The position numbers and the translations under genes were made by a program. DNA of 64,000 bases from Anaerolineales bacterium (GTDB lineage Bacteria; Chloroflexota; Anaerolineae; Anaerolineales; RBG-16-64-43), in the NCBI GenBank assembly GCA_016928575.1, contig JAFGKK010000135.1, positions 32,522 through 96,521 on the forward strand, given 5' to 3'. Position 1 is the first letter of the stretch; every line of letters begins with the position of its first letter. This document shows, piece by piece, positions 42,453-50,810 of this stretch. Below the pieces are notes generated by a model that saw only the letters and a list, made by a program, of their open reading frames with translations, ran no database searches and had not been told where the DNA came from.

Positions 42453-43202
42453 ATGAGTGAGATTGCCAAGCCCCATCCGCAGAAGGTCATTGTCGTCCAA
42501 AGAAACGGCCCGTATCTGGTCAAGGGCGGGATTCCGCTTTACGACAAAATCCAGGTCGTCTCCGAGCACGGCGAACCGCTCACTTGGCGGAAGGGCAAGA
42601 CCTACGCGACGGGAGAAAATTACCTGCTGTGCCGCTGCGGGAAATCCAAAACCATGCCGTTTTGCGACGGCACGCACGGCAAGACCGGATTCGACGGAAC
42701 CGACACGGCCGACGAGCGGCCGACGGCGGAACGCCGCGAGCCTTTTCCCGGCGGGGTACAGATCGAGGTCAGCCACGACGATTACCTGTGCATGGAATCG
42801 GGTTTTTGCGGCACGCGCTGGACGACGATCAAACAGCTGGTCCTTCTCACCGGGGAGATTGGGGCGCGTTCGCACGTGGTCGCAATGGTCGAGCGCTGTC
42901 CATCGGGCTCGTTGACCTACCGGCTGCAGGGCGGGGAAGCCGATATCGAGCCCGACCTTCCGCAGGCGATTGCCTACACGGCCGATATCCTCTCGACGGG
43001 GGAAATCCGAGGCGCGTATTGGGTGATGGGAGGCATTCCGATCCTGCTTTCCGACGGCAAACCGCTCGAAGTCCGCAACCGGGTGACGCTGTGCTCCTGC
43101 GGCCTTTCCAAGAAGAAGCCGCTGTGCGACGGCGCGCACCGGACAAAGGGGGGCGGCGAATCCGCCCCCCGCCCGCCCTGGGAGAAGCGTCCGGCGGAAT
43201 GA
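42453..43202 (+). CDS. Double CDGSH iron-sulfur protein with a central Fer4-like domain
   Basis: A 249-residue cytosolic protein with two CDGSH motifs: CRCGKSKTMPFCDGTH (about residues 60-75) and CSCGLSKKKPLCDGAH (about 211-226), each a three-Cys/one-His 2Fe-2S site. Between them CMESGFCGTRW and VERCPSGSLTY match the divergent single-cluster ferredoxin domain DUF1271 (Fer4_19), probably a third cluster. mitoNEET-type proteins act in redox or cluster transfer. Start ATG behind AAAGGAGG; TACAAT at 42382-42387 is a likely promoter. The fucosidase gene follows after 53 bases, so co-transcription is possible but no functional tie is apparent. Confidence 0.93.
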   Translation: MSEIAKPHPQKVIVVQRNGPYLVKGGIPLYDKIQVVSEHGEPLTWRKGKTYATGENYLLCRCGKSKTMPFCDGTHGKTGFDGTDTADERPTAERREPFPGGVQIEVSHDDYLCMESGFCGTRWTTIKQLVLLTGEIGARSHVVAMVERCPSGSLTYRLQGGEADIEPDLPQAIAYTADILSTGEIRGAYWVMGGIPILLSDGKPLEVRNRVTLCSCGLSKKKPLCDGAHRTKGGGESAPRPPWEKRPAE

Positions 43203-43255
43203 GGAAACTCCCGGCGGACGGGAGCGGTTGCGGTCCAAGAGGCGAAGGGAAGGCC

Positions 43256-44950
43256 ATGCCCGAATTCCGAAAAACCGAGCCGATCCGCACCGACGCCTAT
43301 CGAATCATCCACGCTTCCCGCCTGCGCGCGCAAAGCGGCGGGATCGAGTTTAACTCGCTCGCGCCGGACGGGGATTCGATCGAAGCGGCGGCGGGCGCAT
43401 GGGCCGATTACGGACCGGCGGATTTCGGCGAGGGAACGGACGTGTGCATGGCGTACGCCGCGGCGGCCTCCGGCCCGAGGAGGATCGAACTGCGGATCGA
43501 CTCGCCCGCGGGCGGGCTGATCGCGGACCTTCCGATTGCGCCGACCGGGGACGCGGACCTCTTCCGCGAGCACTACGCTCCGCTCTCGTCCGTGCGCGGG
43601 GTTCACGACTTGTTCCTGGTCTTTCCCGAGGGCCCGGTCGGATTGGATTGGCTCCTGTTTTCCAAGGACCCCGAAGGCGAAACCGGCGACCGGCGCACGG
43701 AACGAATCGGCTGGTGGCGCGAGGCGCGCTTCGGACAGTTCGTCCATTGGGGGCCGTATGCGGTCCTCGGCCGCGGCGAATGGGTGATGTATCAGGAGCA
43801 GTGGGCCCGCCAAGAGTACGAGATCCGGGCCGCCGCCAAATTCCACCCTTCGCGCTTCCGCGCCGCGGACTGGCTCCGCCTCCTGGCGGACGCCGGCCAA
43901 AGGTACCTTGTCGTCACCGCCAAGCACCACGACGGATTCTGCATGTTCGATACCCGAATCCGCGGTTTCGATCCGGTCGGCGATTCGGTCAGCGGCCGCT
44001 ACGACATCGCCGACTTCTCGCCCGGCCGCGGTGATCCGCTGCGGGATCTGGAACGCGAGTGCCGCCGGAGGGGCATCCGCTTCGGCGTGTATTATTCGAT
44101 TCTGGATTGGCATCACCGTTCCCAGCTTCCCGCCGCCGACGGATCCGGATTGACCGACATGATCCCGGGCATGAAGGACCGCTATGTTTCGGAAATGAAG
44201 GAGCAGCTGCGGGAGCTGGTTGAGCGGTATGATCCGGATTTGCTTTGGATCGACGGCGATTGGGGCGGCGAGGCGTGGTGGTGGACCGCGGACGACGGCC
44301 GGGCGCTGTACCGGTTTCTGCGGACCCTCAAGCCGCCGCTGATCGTCAATGACCGGGTTAAGCGGGATTGCGGATTGGGGGATTTCCGCACGCCGGAGCA
44401 AACCGTTCCCGAGTCCGCCCCCGCCGGAGATTGGGAAAGCTGTTTGACGATGAATGACCACTGGGGCTACCACGCGGAGGACCGGCATTGGAAATCCGCG
44501 CGGGATCTGATCCGGCTTCTGGCCGAGGCCGCCTCCAAGGGGGGAAACCTGCTGCTTAACGTCGGTCCGAAGCCCGACGGAACCATTCCCTGGGAATGCC
44601 GCGATCGGCTGAAGGCCGTCGGCCGCTGGATGCGGTCGTACGGGGAAAGCATTTACGGCTCCTCCGCCGGCCCGTTTCCGAATCCGCCGGCCTGGGGGCA
44701 TTGCACCGCCAAACCCGGAATGCTGTTTGCGCATGTCATCGAATGGCCGGCGGACCGGATTCTGCGCCTGCCGGCGCTGCTCAACGTCGTCGTCCGGGCC
44801 TATCCGCTCTGCGCCGCGGCCAAACCGCTTGCGTTCCGAAGATCCGGCGGGGGGATCGAGGTCGAGTTGCCCGCCCGGCCCGCGGATCCTTGGGATTCGG
44901 TCATCGTCCTTGAGGTGGACGGCATGCCTCACGCGCTTCCCGAAGCCTGA
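43256..44950 (+). CDS. Alpha-L-fucosidase, GH29 family
   Basis: A 564-residue retaining glycosidase without a signal peptide. An N-terminal CBM6-like beta-sandwich of about 130 residues (FNSLAPDGDSIEAAAGAW, HDLFLVF) precedes the GH29 barrel, which has WWREARFGQFVHWGPY, VVTAKHHDGFCMF, GVYYSILDWHH, the nucleophile Asp333 in LLWIDGDWG and the late strand GGNLLLNVGPKPDG. A C-terminal beta-domain ends the protein. It would release terminal fucose from oligosaccharides taken up by the cell. The longer frame upstream is the antisense-like extension across the CDGSH gene and is not real. Start ATG 43256 behind GAAGGGAAGG. Confidence 0.92.
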   Translation: MPEFRKTEPIRTDAYRIIHASRLRAQSGGIEFNSLAPDGDSIEAAAGAWADYGPADFGEGTDVCMAYAAAASGPRRIELRIDSPAGGLIADLPIAPTGDADLFREHYAPLSSVRGVHDLFLVFPEGPVGLDWLLFSKDPEGETGDRRTERIGWWREARFGQFVHWGPYAVLGRGEWVMYQEQWARQEYEIRAAAKFHPSRFRAADWLRLLADAGQRYLVVTAKHHDGFCMFDTRIRGFDPVGDSVSGRYDIADFSPGRGDPLRDLERECRRRGIRFGVYYSILDWHHRSQLPAADGSGLTDMIPGMKDRYVSEMKEQLRELVERYDPDLLWIDGDWGGEAWWWTADDGRALYRFLRTLKPPLIVNDRVKRDCGLGDFRTPEQTVPESAPAGDWESCLTMNDHWGYHAEDRHWKSARDLIRLLAEAASKGGNLLLNVGPKPDGTIPWECRDRLKAVGRWMRSYGESIYGSSAGPFPNPPAWGHCTAKPGMLFAHVIEWPADRILRLPALLNVVVRAYPLCAAAKPLAFRRSGGGIEVELPARPADPWDSVIVLEVDGMPHALPEA

Positions 44951-45083
44951 TCCGATGCCCGCCGGGCGGACCGGCCCGCCCGCAGCGCTCCTCGCAAGAG
45001 GAACCGCCGATCGCTTTCCGCCGCCGCCGGGTTCGGATATACTCCGCTGGCCCGGGATTCCCGGCCGCCCCCGTTTTCTTGAG

Positions 45084-45362
45084 ATGCGTCGAATGCCGTT
45101 GAAAAGAGATACCGCTTCCATTTATCCCTGCCATTTTCCGATCAAGGTGATCGGAGAGCACTGCGCCGGCTTCGAAGAAGAGGTTCTGTCGTTCCTGGGC
45201 GGCAACGCTGACATCCTGGAGGATGTCTCCATCGGCCGGAAAGTTAGCGGCGGAGGCAAATACTTGTCTTTGACGGTGCACATCATCGCCCGGGACCGTG
45301 AACACCTGGAAATGCTGTATTCCGGGCTGAAAGCCCGCCCAAAAGTGATTATGGTGCTGTAA
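45084..45362 (+). CDS. DUF493/YbeD-family protein
   Basis: A 92-residue protein of the UPF0250 family: YPCHFPIKVIGEHCAGFEEE, then VSGGGKYLSLTVHIIARD and a closing KVIMVL strand, an ACT-like small alpha/beta fold. In Escherichia coli YbeD sits between dacA and lipB and is thought to regulate; the function elsewhere is unknown. Two in-frame ATGs (45084 and 45093) are possible. A TATACT at 45038-45043 is the likely -10 box. Isolated here. Confidence 0.85.
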   Translation: MRRMPLKRDTASIYPCHFPIKVIGEHCAGFEEEVLSFLGGNADILEDVSIGRKVSGGGKYLSLTVHIIARDREHLEMLYSGLKARPKVIMVL

Positions 45363-45529
45363 ACGACGGATCGAAAATCGGCCTAAATAGGAGAAATGGG
45401 GGTATTCCGCCGGGCGCAGCGGGAGTAAAATGAACCGCGCATTTTTTTTCAAAGGCCGAACCGGAAAGGAAAATTCGATCCGGGCAGGAAGCGGCCGAAG
45501 CCCAATCCATCGATGCGCGAAGCACAAAG

Positions 45530-45877
45530 ATGACGGATAACCCAAATTCATCACTCCCGGAGGGCTTTGTCGGGGAACTGGTCCTGTTCCGTTGCCGGGA
45601 CTGCAGGAAGGAACTGGTCTACCTCTGCGAAGATTTGGAAGCTCCTTGCTTCCTCCAGCATTGCACGTATGAGGCCATCGAAGTGTGGTGCCCAAAGTGC
45701 AGGGTCGGCTTTACCTTCTCCCTCGACAACGGCGAACATCCATCCGCGTGGACCTGTCCGGACTGCCGGACGAATTATCCGCTTCCGGACGATTTGTATT
45801 CCAATCCGGTACCGGTTCTGGATCCGGCCTTCATCGAAAAGTACCGCAACAATTTCAAATTAAAAGAAAGCGAATAA
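45530..45877 (+). CDS. Small zinc-ribbon-like protein
   Basis: A 115-residue acidic cytosolic protein with three CxxC pairs (FRCRDCRKEL, VWCPKCRVGF, WTCPDCRTNY), likely two zinc ribbons, plus two further cysteines (YLCED, PCFLQHC). No other domain is recognised. Start ATG 45530 follows GCACAAAG; no strong ribosome-binding site. A GAGTAAAATGA motif around 45422, also seen at 47094, may be its promoter. Function unknown. Confidence 0.7.
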   Translation: MTDNPNSSLPEGFVGELVLFRCRDCRKELVYLCEDLEAPCFLQHCTYEAIEVWCPKCRVGFTFSLDNGEHPSAWTCPDCRTNYPLPDDLYSNPVPVLDPAFIEKYRNNFKLKESE

Positions 45878-46002
45878 GCGGCCGCGCGGAATCCCGCGCC
45901 GTTGTGCAACCCCGTTCCCCGGTTCCGGATGGACGGTGCGCGCCCCTTTCCCTGCCCCGGAGCCGGCTCCCTTGGCGGATTGCCCCCCCGCCGGCGGTTG
46001 AC

Positions 46003-46878
46003 ATGAATTCCTCTCCCGCGACCTCCACGCGGTCCGGTTTCCTGCGGCTGCACCTCGCCGTACTGCTCTTTGGATTCTCCGGCTTGCTCGGCGCGATCAT
46101 CCGGGCGGATCCGGCCGTCATCGTTTTCGGGCGGACTTTCAGCGCCGCGGTCGCGCTGTTCGCCTACCTGCTCCTGGTCCGGGCAAGGCTCCTGATCCGC
46201 CCGTGCCGCGACATTCTGGCCCTTTCGCTGGCGGGCCTGCTGCTGGCCGCGCATTGGTTCGCGTTCTTCCAGTCCGTCCGCGTTTCCTCGGTCGCCGCGG
46301 CGCTGATCGGCTTCGCCGCCTATCCGGTGTGGATCGCGTTGCTGGAGCCGTTGGCCTTCCGTGAGCGGCCGGCGGGGATCGATTACGCGGCCGCTGTCCT
46401 GGCGGCGGCGGGATTGGCGCTGGCGGCCCCCGGCCGGGACGTATCCGATCCGGCGACGCAGGGAATCCTCTGGGGTTTGGCCGCCGGCGTGAGTTTCGCC
46501 GTATTGGCGCTGTTCAACCGGAAGCTCGTGCAAACCCATCCGCCGCTGACGGTCGCTTTCTACCAGCTCGGGTTCGCGGCGGCCGCCGGATTGCCGTGGG
46601 CCGCCGGATCGGAGGCCGCCCCGGACGCGCGGGACCTGGCATGGCTGTTGGTCCTGGGGATTTTCTGCACTGCCGTCGCCCAGACTCTGTACATCGGAAG
46701 CCTGCGGCACCTCCCGGCCCGCACGGCCGGAGTCGTCGTCGGTTTGGAACCCGTGTACGGAATTTTTCTGGCGTGGATCCTGCTCGGAGAAATTCCCGGC
46801 GCGGGGACTTTGCTCGGCGGGGCGGTCATCCTCGGCGCGGTGTACTTGGCCATGGTCGGCAAAGGCAAGCCGGCGTAA
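46003..46878 (+). CDS. EamA-family (drug/metabolite) transporter
   Basis: A 291-residue membrane protein with ten predicted helices in two EamA halves: the first about residues 14-138 (LHLAVLLFGFSGLLGAIIR, VAAALIGFAAYPVWIALLEP) and the second about 158-288 (GLAAGVSFAVLALFNRK, VVVGLEPVYGIFLAWILLGE). The Pro in LEP and the GE at the end of the ninth helix are family marks. It exports or exchanges small metabolites; substrate unknown. The ATG at 46003 has a poor ribosome-binding site. Confidence 0.9.
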   Translation: MNSSPATSTRSGFLRLHLAVLLFGFSGLLGAIIRADPAVIVFGRTFSAAVALFAYLLLVRARLLIRPCRDILALSLAGLLLAAHWFAFFQSVRVSSVAAALIGFAAYPVWIALLEPLAFRERPAGIDYAAAVLAAAGLALAAPGRDVSDPATQGILWGLAAGVSFAVLALFNRKLVQTHPPLTVAFYQLGFAAAAGLPWAAGSEAAPDARDLAWLLVLGIFCTAVAQTLYIGSLRHLPARTAGVVVGLEPVYGIFLAWILLGEIPGAGTLLGGAVILGAVYLAMVGKGKPA

Positions 46879-47225
46879 TCCTGCGCCGTTCCCGATGCCC
46901 GGCGGGAAGGCTGATTCTTACCATCCGCGACGGACGCGCGGGCACGCCGCGGACGGAGGCAAGTGCCGACCCATCCGGCGAGGGGGACTAATATTTTCAT
47001 CCGATAGGAGACTGACCCACGGTTTTGCCTTAATCCCTCCCGGTTATCAAAACCAGCCGGAATCCTGCGGTTTATCCCGGCCCGGATGGGCGGGAGTAAA
47101 ATGATCCCGCGTTGGAGGGGAGTGGAGCGGCCGGAAGGTACGGCCAATCGAAACGGGCCGGGATGGTCCGGCATAGGGCGGCGACGCTCGTCCGATCCAT
47201 GCGGACGGAAGGAAGTATTATGTAG
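46879..47225. other. 347-base gap without a gene
   Basis: No RNA or protein gene seen. TAAAAT at 47096-47101 inside GGCGGGAGTAAAATGATC is a promoter candidate for the next gene and resembles the motif at 45417-45428. Confidence 0.4.
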
Positions 47226-47669
47226 ATGGAAAGAGCGGAACAAGCGGCGGATTTCATGCGCAGCGGATTCAATTGCGCCCAATCGGTGATGAAGACGTTT
47301 GCTTCGGAACTCGGCCTGCCGGAGGAAGCGGCGGTGAAGATGGCGGCGCCGTTCGGCGGAGGAATGGGACGCAACGGCTGCGTCTGCGGGGCGGTTTCGG
47401 GCGCGGCTTGCGTCCTCGGGGCGCGGTACGGCTTCACCGACCCCACCGACACCGCCGCCCGGCTGAAAGCCTACGCCATGGTAACCGCTCTGATCGAGCG
47501 GTTCAAACAAGAAAATGGCTCGATGATGTGCCGGGATCTGCTGGGAATCGATCCGAAAGAACCCGGGGATTGGGACCGCGCAACGGCTCAGGGAGTCTTC
47601 CGGGACCGGTGTCCGCTGTTCGTATGCTCCGCGGCAAAGATCGTAGAGGATTTGCTGAAGGAGGGTTAG
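47226..47669 (+). CDS. C-GCAxxG-C-C family redox protein
   Basis: A 147-residue protein of the C_GCAxxG_C_C family (TIGR01909-type), known mainly in anaerobes. Signature parts: FNCAQSVM at the N-terminus, GGGMGRNGCVCGAVSGAACV, MMCRDLLG, and CPLFVCSAAKIVEDLL at the end. The conserved cysteines are thought to bind a redox centre. The start ATG 47226 (MERAEQAADFM) directly follows a TAG-containing spacer with GGAAGG upstream. It supports an anaerobic lifestyle. Confidence 0.9.
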   Translation: MERAEQAADFMRSGFNCAQSVMKTFASELGLPEEAAVKMAAPFGGGMGRNGCVCGAVSGAACVLGARYGFTDPTDTAARLKAYAMVTALIERFKQENGSMMCRDLLGIDPKEPGDWDRATAQGVFRDRCPLFVCSAAKIVEDLLKEG

Positions 47670-47747
47670 GCGGATTCCCGCCGCCGGGCGGACCGGGGCG
47701 GGCGCGGCCAACCTTGTTTGCCCTGTCCAAAACCCGGTAGAGGTTTA

Positions 47748-48995
47748 ATGGAACCCTCGCTGACTCCAGGTTTTCGATCCGTCCCGCGCACCGGCGTGAT
47801 CTACGTCATGCACGAGGCGGCGCAACTCGGCTTCACTTACGGCGATCCGGAGTGGGCCAACCTCGGCCAGGGCTCGCCGGAGACCGGCGAATTGCCGGAG
47901 GCCCCGCCGCGGGTCGCCTCCGTAACGATTACCCCGCCCAGCCGGCAATATTCGGCGATCGAAGGCAACCTCGCTCTGCGGGAGGCGGTCGCGGACTTTT
48001 ATAACCTCCATTTCCGGCGGGGAAAAACCTCGCAGTACACCGCCAGGAACGTCAGCATCGCCAACGGCGGACGCCTGGCGCTCACCCGGCTGGGCGCCGC
48101 GCTCGGCAACGTCAACATGGGGCACTTCATCCCGGATTACACGGCGTACGAGGAGCTGCTCGGGGTGTTCAAGGCCTTCACCGCGATCCCGATCCTGCTC
48201 GAGCCCCGCCACGGCTACCACATCGCCCTGGCCGAGCTGGAGAACGAGATCCTCGGCCGCGGCCTTTCCGCGCTGCTGGTGAGCAACCCGTGCAATCCCA
48301 CCGGGCAGGTGGTGGAGGGCGGGGAGCTGAGCGCCTGGTGCGATCTGGCGCGCAGCTGCCGTTGCTCGCTGATCTTCGACGAGTTCTATTCGCACTACCT
48401 TTACGACGGCGAGCCGGGGCGGATGAACTCCGCCGCCGCGCTGGTTCACGACGTCGACGGCGATCCGATCATCATCGTCGACGGGCTGACCAAGAACTGG
48501 CGCTACCCCGGCTGGCGAATGAGCTGGACCCTCGCCCCGCGCGACGTGGTCGATGTGATCGCCAGCGCCGGCTCCTTCCTCGACGGCGGGCCCAACCATC
48601 CCTTCCAAGGGGCGACCCTCGAACTCCTCCGGCCGGAGTTCGCCCGGGCCGAAACGCTCGCCATCCAAAAGCATTTCCGTAAGAAGCGCTACTACACGCT
48701 GGAGCGCCTGAAAAAGATGGGCTTCCGCGTGGACGTCGATCCGGCCGGAACGTTCTATGTGTGGGTCAACCTCGAGCGCTTGCCCGCGCCGATCCGGGAC
48801 GGAATGGGCCTGTTCCGGGAGGGGCTGAAGGAAAAGGTCATCACTATCCCCGGCATCTTCTTCGACGTCAATCCCGACAAGCGCCGCTTCCACGCCCGCT
48901 ACGAGCATTACGCCCGGATCAGCTTCGGGCCGGAAATGGAGACGCTGGAGCGCGGATTGGACGCGCTGGAACGGGTGATAAGGAAATTCCGATAA
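47748..48995 (+). CDS. Class I/II pyridoxal-phosphate aminotransferase
   Basis: A 415-residue fold-type I PLP enzyme. Marks: SNPCNPTGQVV, FDEFYSHY, the Schiff-base lysine Lys249 in VDGLTKNWRYPGWRMSW, and a C-terminal small domain with Arg in YARISFGPEME. The N-terminal GQGSPETGELPEAP replaces the usual NLGxGEP. Substrate unknown; tyrosine/aspartate-type or a decarboxylase-like relative is possible. The ATG 47748 has GAGG 4 bases before it. The cupin and esterase genes follow after a 177-base gap. Confidence 0.88.
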   Translation: MEPSLTPGFRSVPRTGVIYVMHEAAQLGFTYGDPEWANLGQGSPETGELPEAPPRVASVTITPPSRQYSAIEGNLALREAVADFYNLHFRRGKTSQYTARNVSIANGGRLALTRLGAALGNVNMGHFIPDYTAYEELLGVFKAFTAIPILLEPRHGYHIALAELENEILGRGLSALLVSNPCNPTGQVVEGGELSAWCDLARSCRCSLIFDEFYSHYLYDGEPGRMNSAAALVHDVDGDPIIIVDGLTKNWRYPGWRMSWTLAPRDVVDVIASAGSFLDGGPNHPFQGATLELLRPEFARAETLAIQKHFRKKRYYTLERLKKMGFRVDVDPAGTFYVWVNLERLPAPIRDGMGLFREGLKEKVITIPGIFFDVNPDKRRFHARYEHYARISFGPEMETLERGLDALERVIRKFR

Positions 48996-49172
48996 ATCGC
49001 CGCGCCCCTGCGAACGGCGGATTTACGCCCCTTCGAGTACAATGCGCGGCAAAGAACCGCGGCGCCCGCATGCGCCGGAGGGCCGCTTCCGGATTTCCGG
49101 AAGCAGGGGGATCCCGCTAAGGCCGTCGCCGGCGCGGCATCCTCCGCGGACGGTCCCAAAAAAGGAGGCACC

Positions 49173-49532
49173 GTGAACGGGTTTCCCGAGTTCATGAGGA
49201 ATCCGAAAAACGCCGTCCACATCGATTCGCACTACGTGGCGGGCTTGGAAGGGTTTGTCTACGACGGCGCGGACGGCGGCCAGGTCCTGCTGTGGTCGGG
49301 CCGCGAGGCGGGAATCGCCGAGGAGCACTCGCACCCGTACGACGAGTACATCGTCACCGTGCAGGGCGAGTACACCCTGCATATGGACGGGAAGAAGATC
49401 GCTTTGAAGCCCGGCCAGGAGTGCCTGGTGCCGAAGGGGGTAAGGCATTGCGGCGAGCGTGCGGCGAACACCCGCACCATCCATGCCTTCGGAGGCAGGC
49501 GCGCCGTCCGCGAATCCGAATTCAAGGGTTGA
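49173..49532 (+). CDS. Small cupin-domain protein
   Basis: A 119-residue single-cupin barrel. Cupin motif 1 reads EEHSHPYDEYIVTVQGEYTL (two His and a Glu for metal) and motif 2 CLVPKGVRHCGE (His). Start is a GTG at 49173 preceded by AAAGGAGGC. It ends 3 bases before the esterase ATG, so the two form an operon. It may be a sugar-binding regulator, isomerase-like enzyme or metal-bound oxygen-tolerant enzyme; not resolvable. A TACAAT box at 49038-49043 is a promoter candidate. Confidence 0.87.
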   Translation: MNGFPEFMRNPKNAVHIDSHYVAGLEGFVYDGADGGQVLLWSGREAGIAEEHSHPYDEYIVTVQGEYTLHMDGKKIALKPGQECLVPKGVRHCGERAANTRTIHAFGGRRAVRESEFKG

Positions 49533-49535
49533 GCC

Positions 49536-50510
49536 ATGCCGCTGACGTTCGATTACCCCCTGGAGAAGTGCAAAACCTACAAGGGTATCAATCCCCGGCC
49601 CGCCGATTTCGACATTTATTGGGACCGGGCCCTGGCGGAAATGAGCGCGGTCGCGCCCGAGGTGGAGATGGTCCGCGCCGATTTCCGCGCGCGCGGCGCC
49701 GAATGCTTCCACCTGTACTTCACCGGCGTGGGTGGCGCGCGGATCCACGCCAAGTTCCTGCGGCCGGCGAAAAGCGAGGGCCCGCATCCGGCGGTGCTGA
49801 TATTCCACGGATACTCCGTCGATTCCGGCGACTGGTCCGACAAGCTGGCCTACGTCTCGCAGGGCTTTTCGGTGGCGGCGATGGATGTCCGCGGGCAGGG
49901 CGGCCTCTCGGAGGACCGCAGCCTGGTGCGCGGCAACACCCTGCACGGGCACATCATCCGCGGCCTCGGCGACGCCCTGCGGGGCGAGATGGACAAGCTT
50001 CTCTTCCGCCAGGTCTTCCTGGATACGGCCGAGCTGGCCGGAATCCTGATGGAGATGCCGGATGTGGACCCGGCGCGCGTCGGGGTCACCGGCGGGAGCC
50101 AGGGCGGGGCGCTGGCGGTGGCCTGCGCCGCGCTCGAGCCTAGAATCGCCCGCGCCGCGCCGGTGTATCCGTTCCTGAGCGATTATCAGCGCGTGTGGGA
50201 GATGGACGAGGCCAAGGAAGCCTACGCCGAACTCAGGGAGTATTTCCGCAGGTTTAATCCCCTGCACGTGAACAAAGCCTCGGTGTTCGAAAAACTGGGG
50301 TACATCGACATCCAGCACCTCGCGCCGCGGATCAAAGCCGAGGTCTTGTGGAGCGCCGGATTGATGGACGAGATCTGCCCGCCCTCCACCCAGTTCGCCG
50401 CCTACAACAAGATCGCTTCAAAGAAGCGGATGGATATCTATCCGGACTTCGGCCACGAGCCGCTTAAGGGCGCGGGCGACAGAATCTTCGCGTTTCTTTC
50501 GGGCCTATAA
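49536..50510 (+). CDS. Acetyl xylan esterase / cephalosporin-C deacetylase (CE7 family)
   Basis: A 324-residue alpha/beta-hydrolase. The catalytic triad is Ser188 in TGGSQGGAL, Asp278 in LMDEICPPST and His307 in PDFGHEPL; the RGQGG loop of CE7 is present as MDVRGQGGLSEDR. CE7 enzymes form hexamers and remove acetyl groups from xylo-oligosaccharides and cephalosporins. No signal peptide, so it acts on imported sugars. The triad positions match the numbering of the well-studied Thermotoga CE7 closely. Co-transcribed with the cupin gene; fits the hemicellulose theme of the window. Confidence 0.93.
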   Translation: MPLTFDYPLEKCKTYKGINPRPADFDIYWDRALAEMSAVAPEVEMVRADFRARGAECFHLYFTGVGGARIHAKFLRPAKSEGPHPAVLIFHGYSVDSGDWSDKLAYVSQGFSVAAMDVRGQGGLSEDRSLVRGNTLHGHIIRGLGDALRGEMDKLLFRQVFLDTAELAGILMEMPDVDPARVGVTGGSQGGALAVACAALEPRIARAAPVYPFLSDYQRVWEMDEAKEAYAELREYFRRFNPLHVNKASVFEKLGYIDIQHLAPRIKAEVLWSAGLMDEICPPSTQFAAYNKIASKKRMDIYPDFGHEPLKGAGDRIFAFLSGL

Positions 50511-50636
50511 TCGCCCGGCGCCGGCCTTCTCCGAAGAAGACATCCGGGGCGGGCCGGCGCAGCTCTTCCTCACCCCAAGAAGCTCGGGATGTGGACGGGC
50601 GTTCGGGGCCGGCGGGAAGGGGCGTTTCGCTTGCGT

Positions 50637-50642
50637 TATAAT
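50637..50642 (+). promoter_or_regulatory. -10 box, probable promoter of the epimerase operon
   Basis: TATAAT within TTGCGTTATAATGG, in an otherwise gene-free 300-base gap (50511-50810). It would give a leader of about 160 bases. Confidence 0.4.
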
Positions 50643-50810
50643 GGCCCGACGAAAAGCCAAGACGGTCAAGCGGCTCCGCGGGATTCTGCCGAGCGGGGCG
50701 GATCTTGACCACGATCTGCGCAGCAACACGGCGGTCTTGCCCGCCCTGGCGGTTCGCGGGCCGGGGACGCGCAGAAAGCGCAACTCAACCGAATTTCAGT
50801 GAGAGAGACA

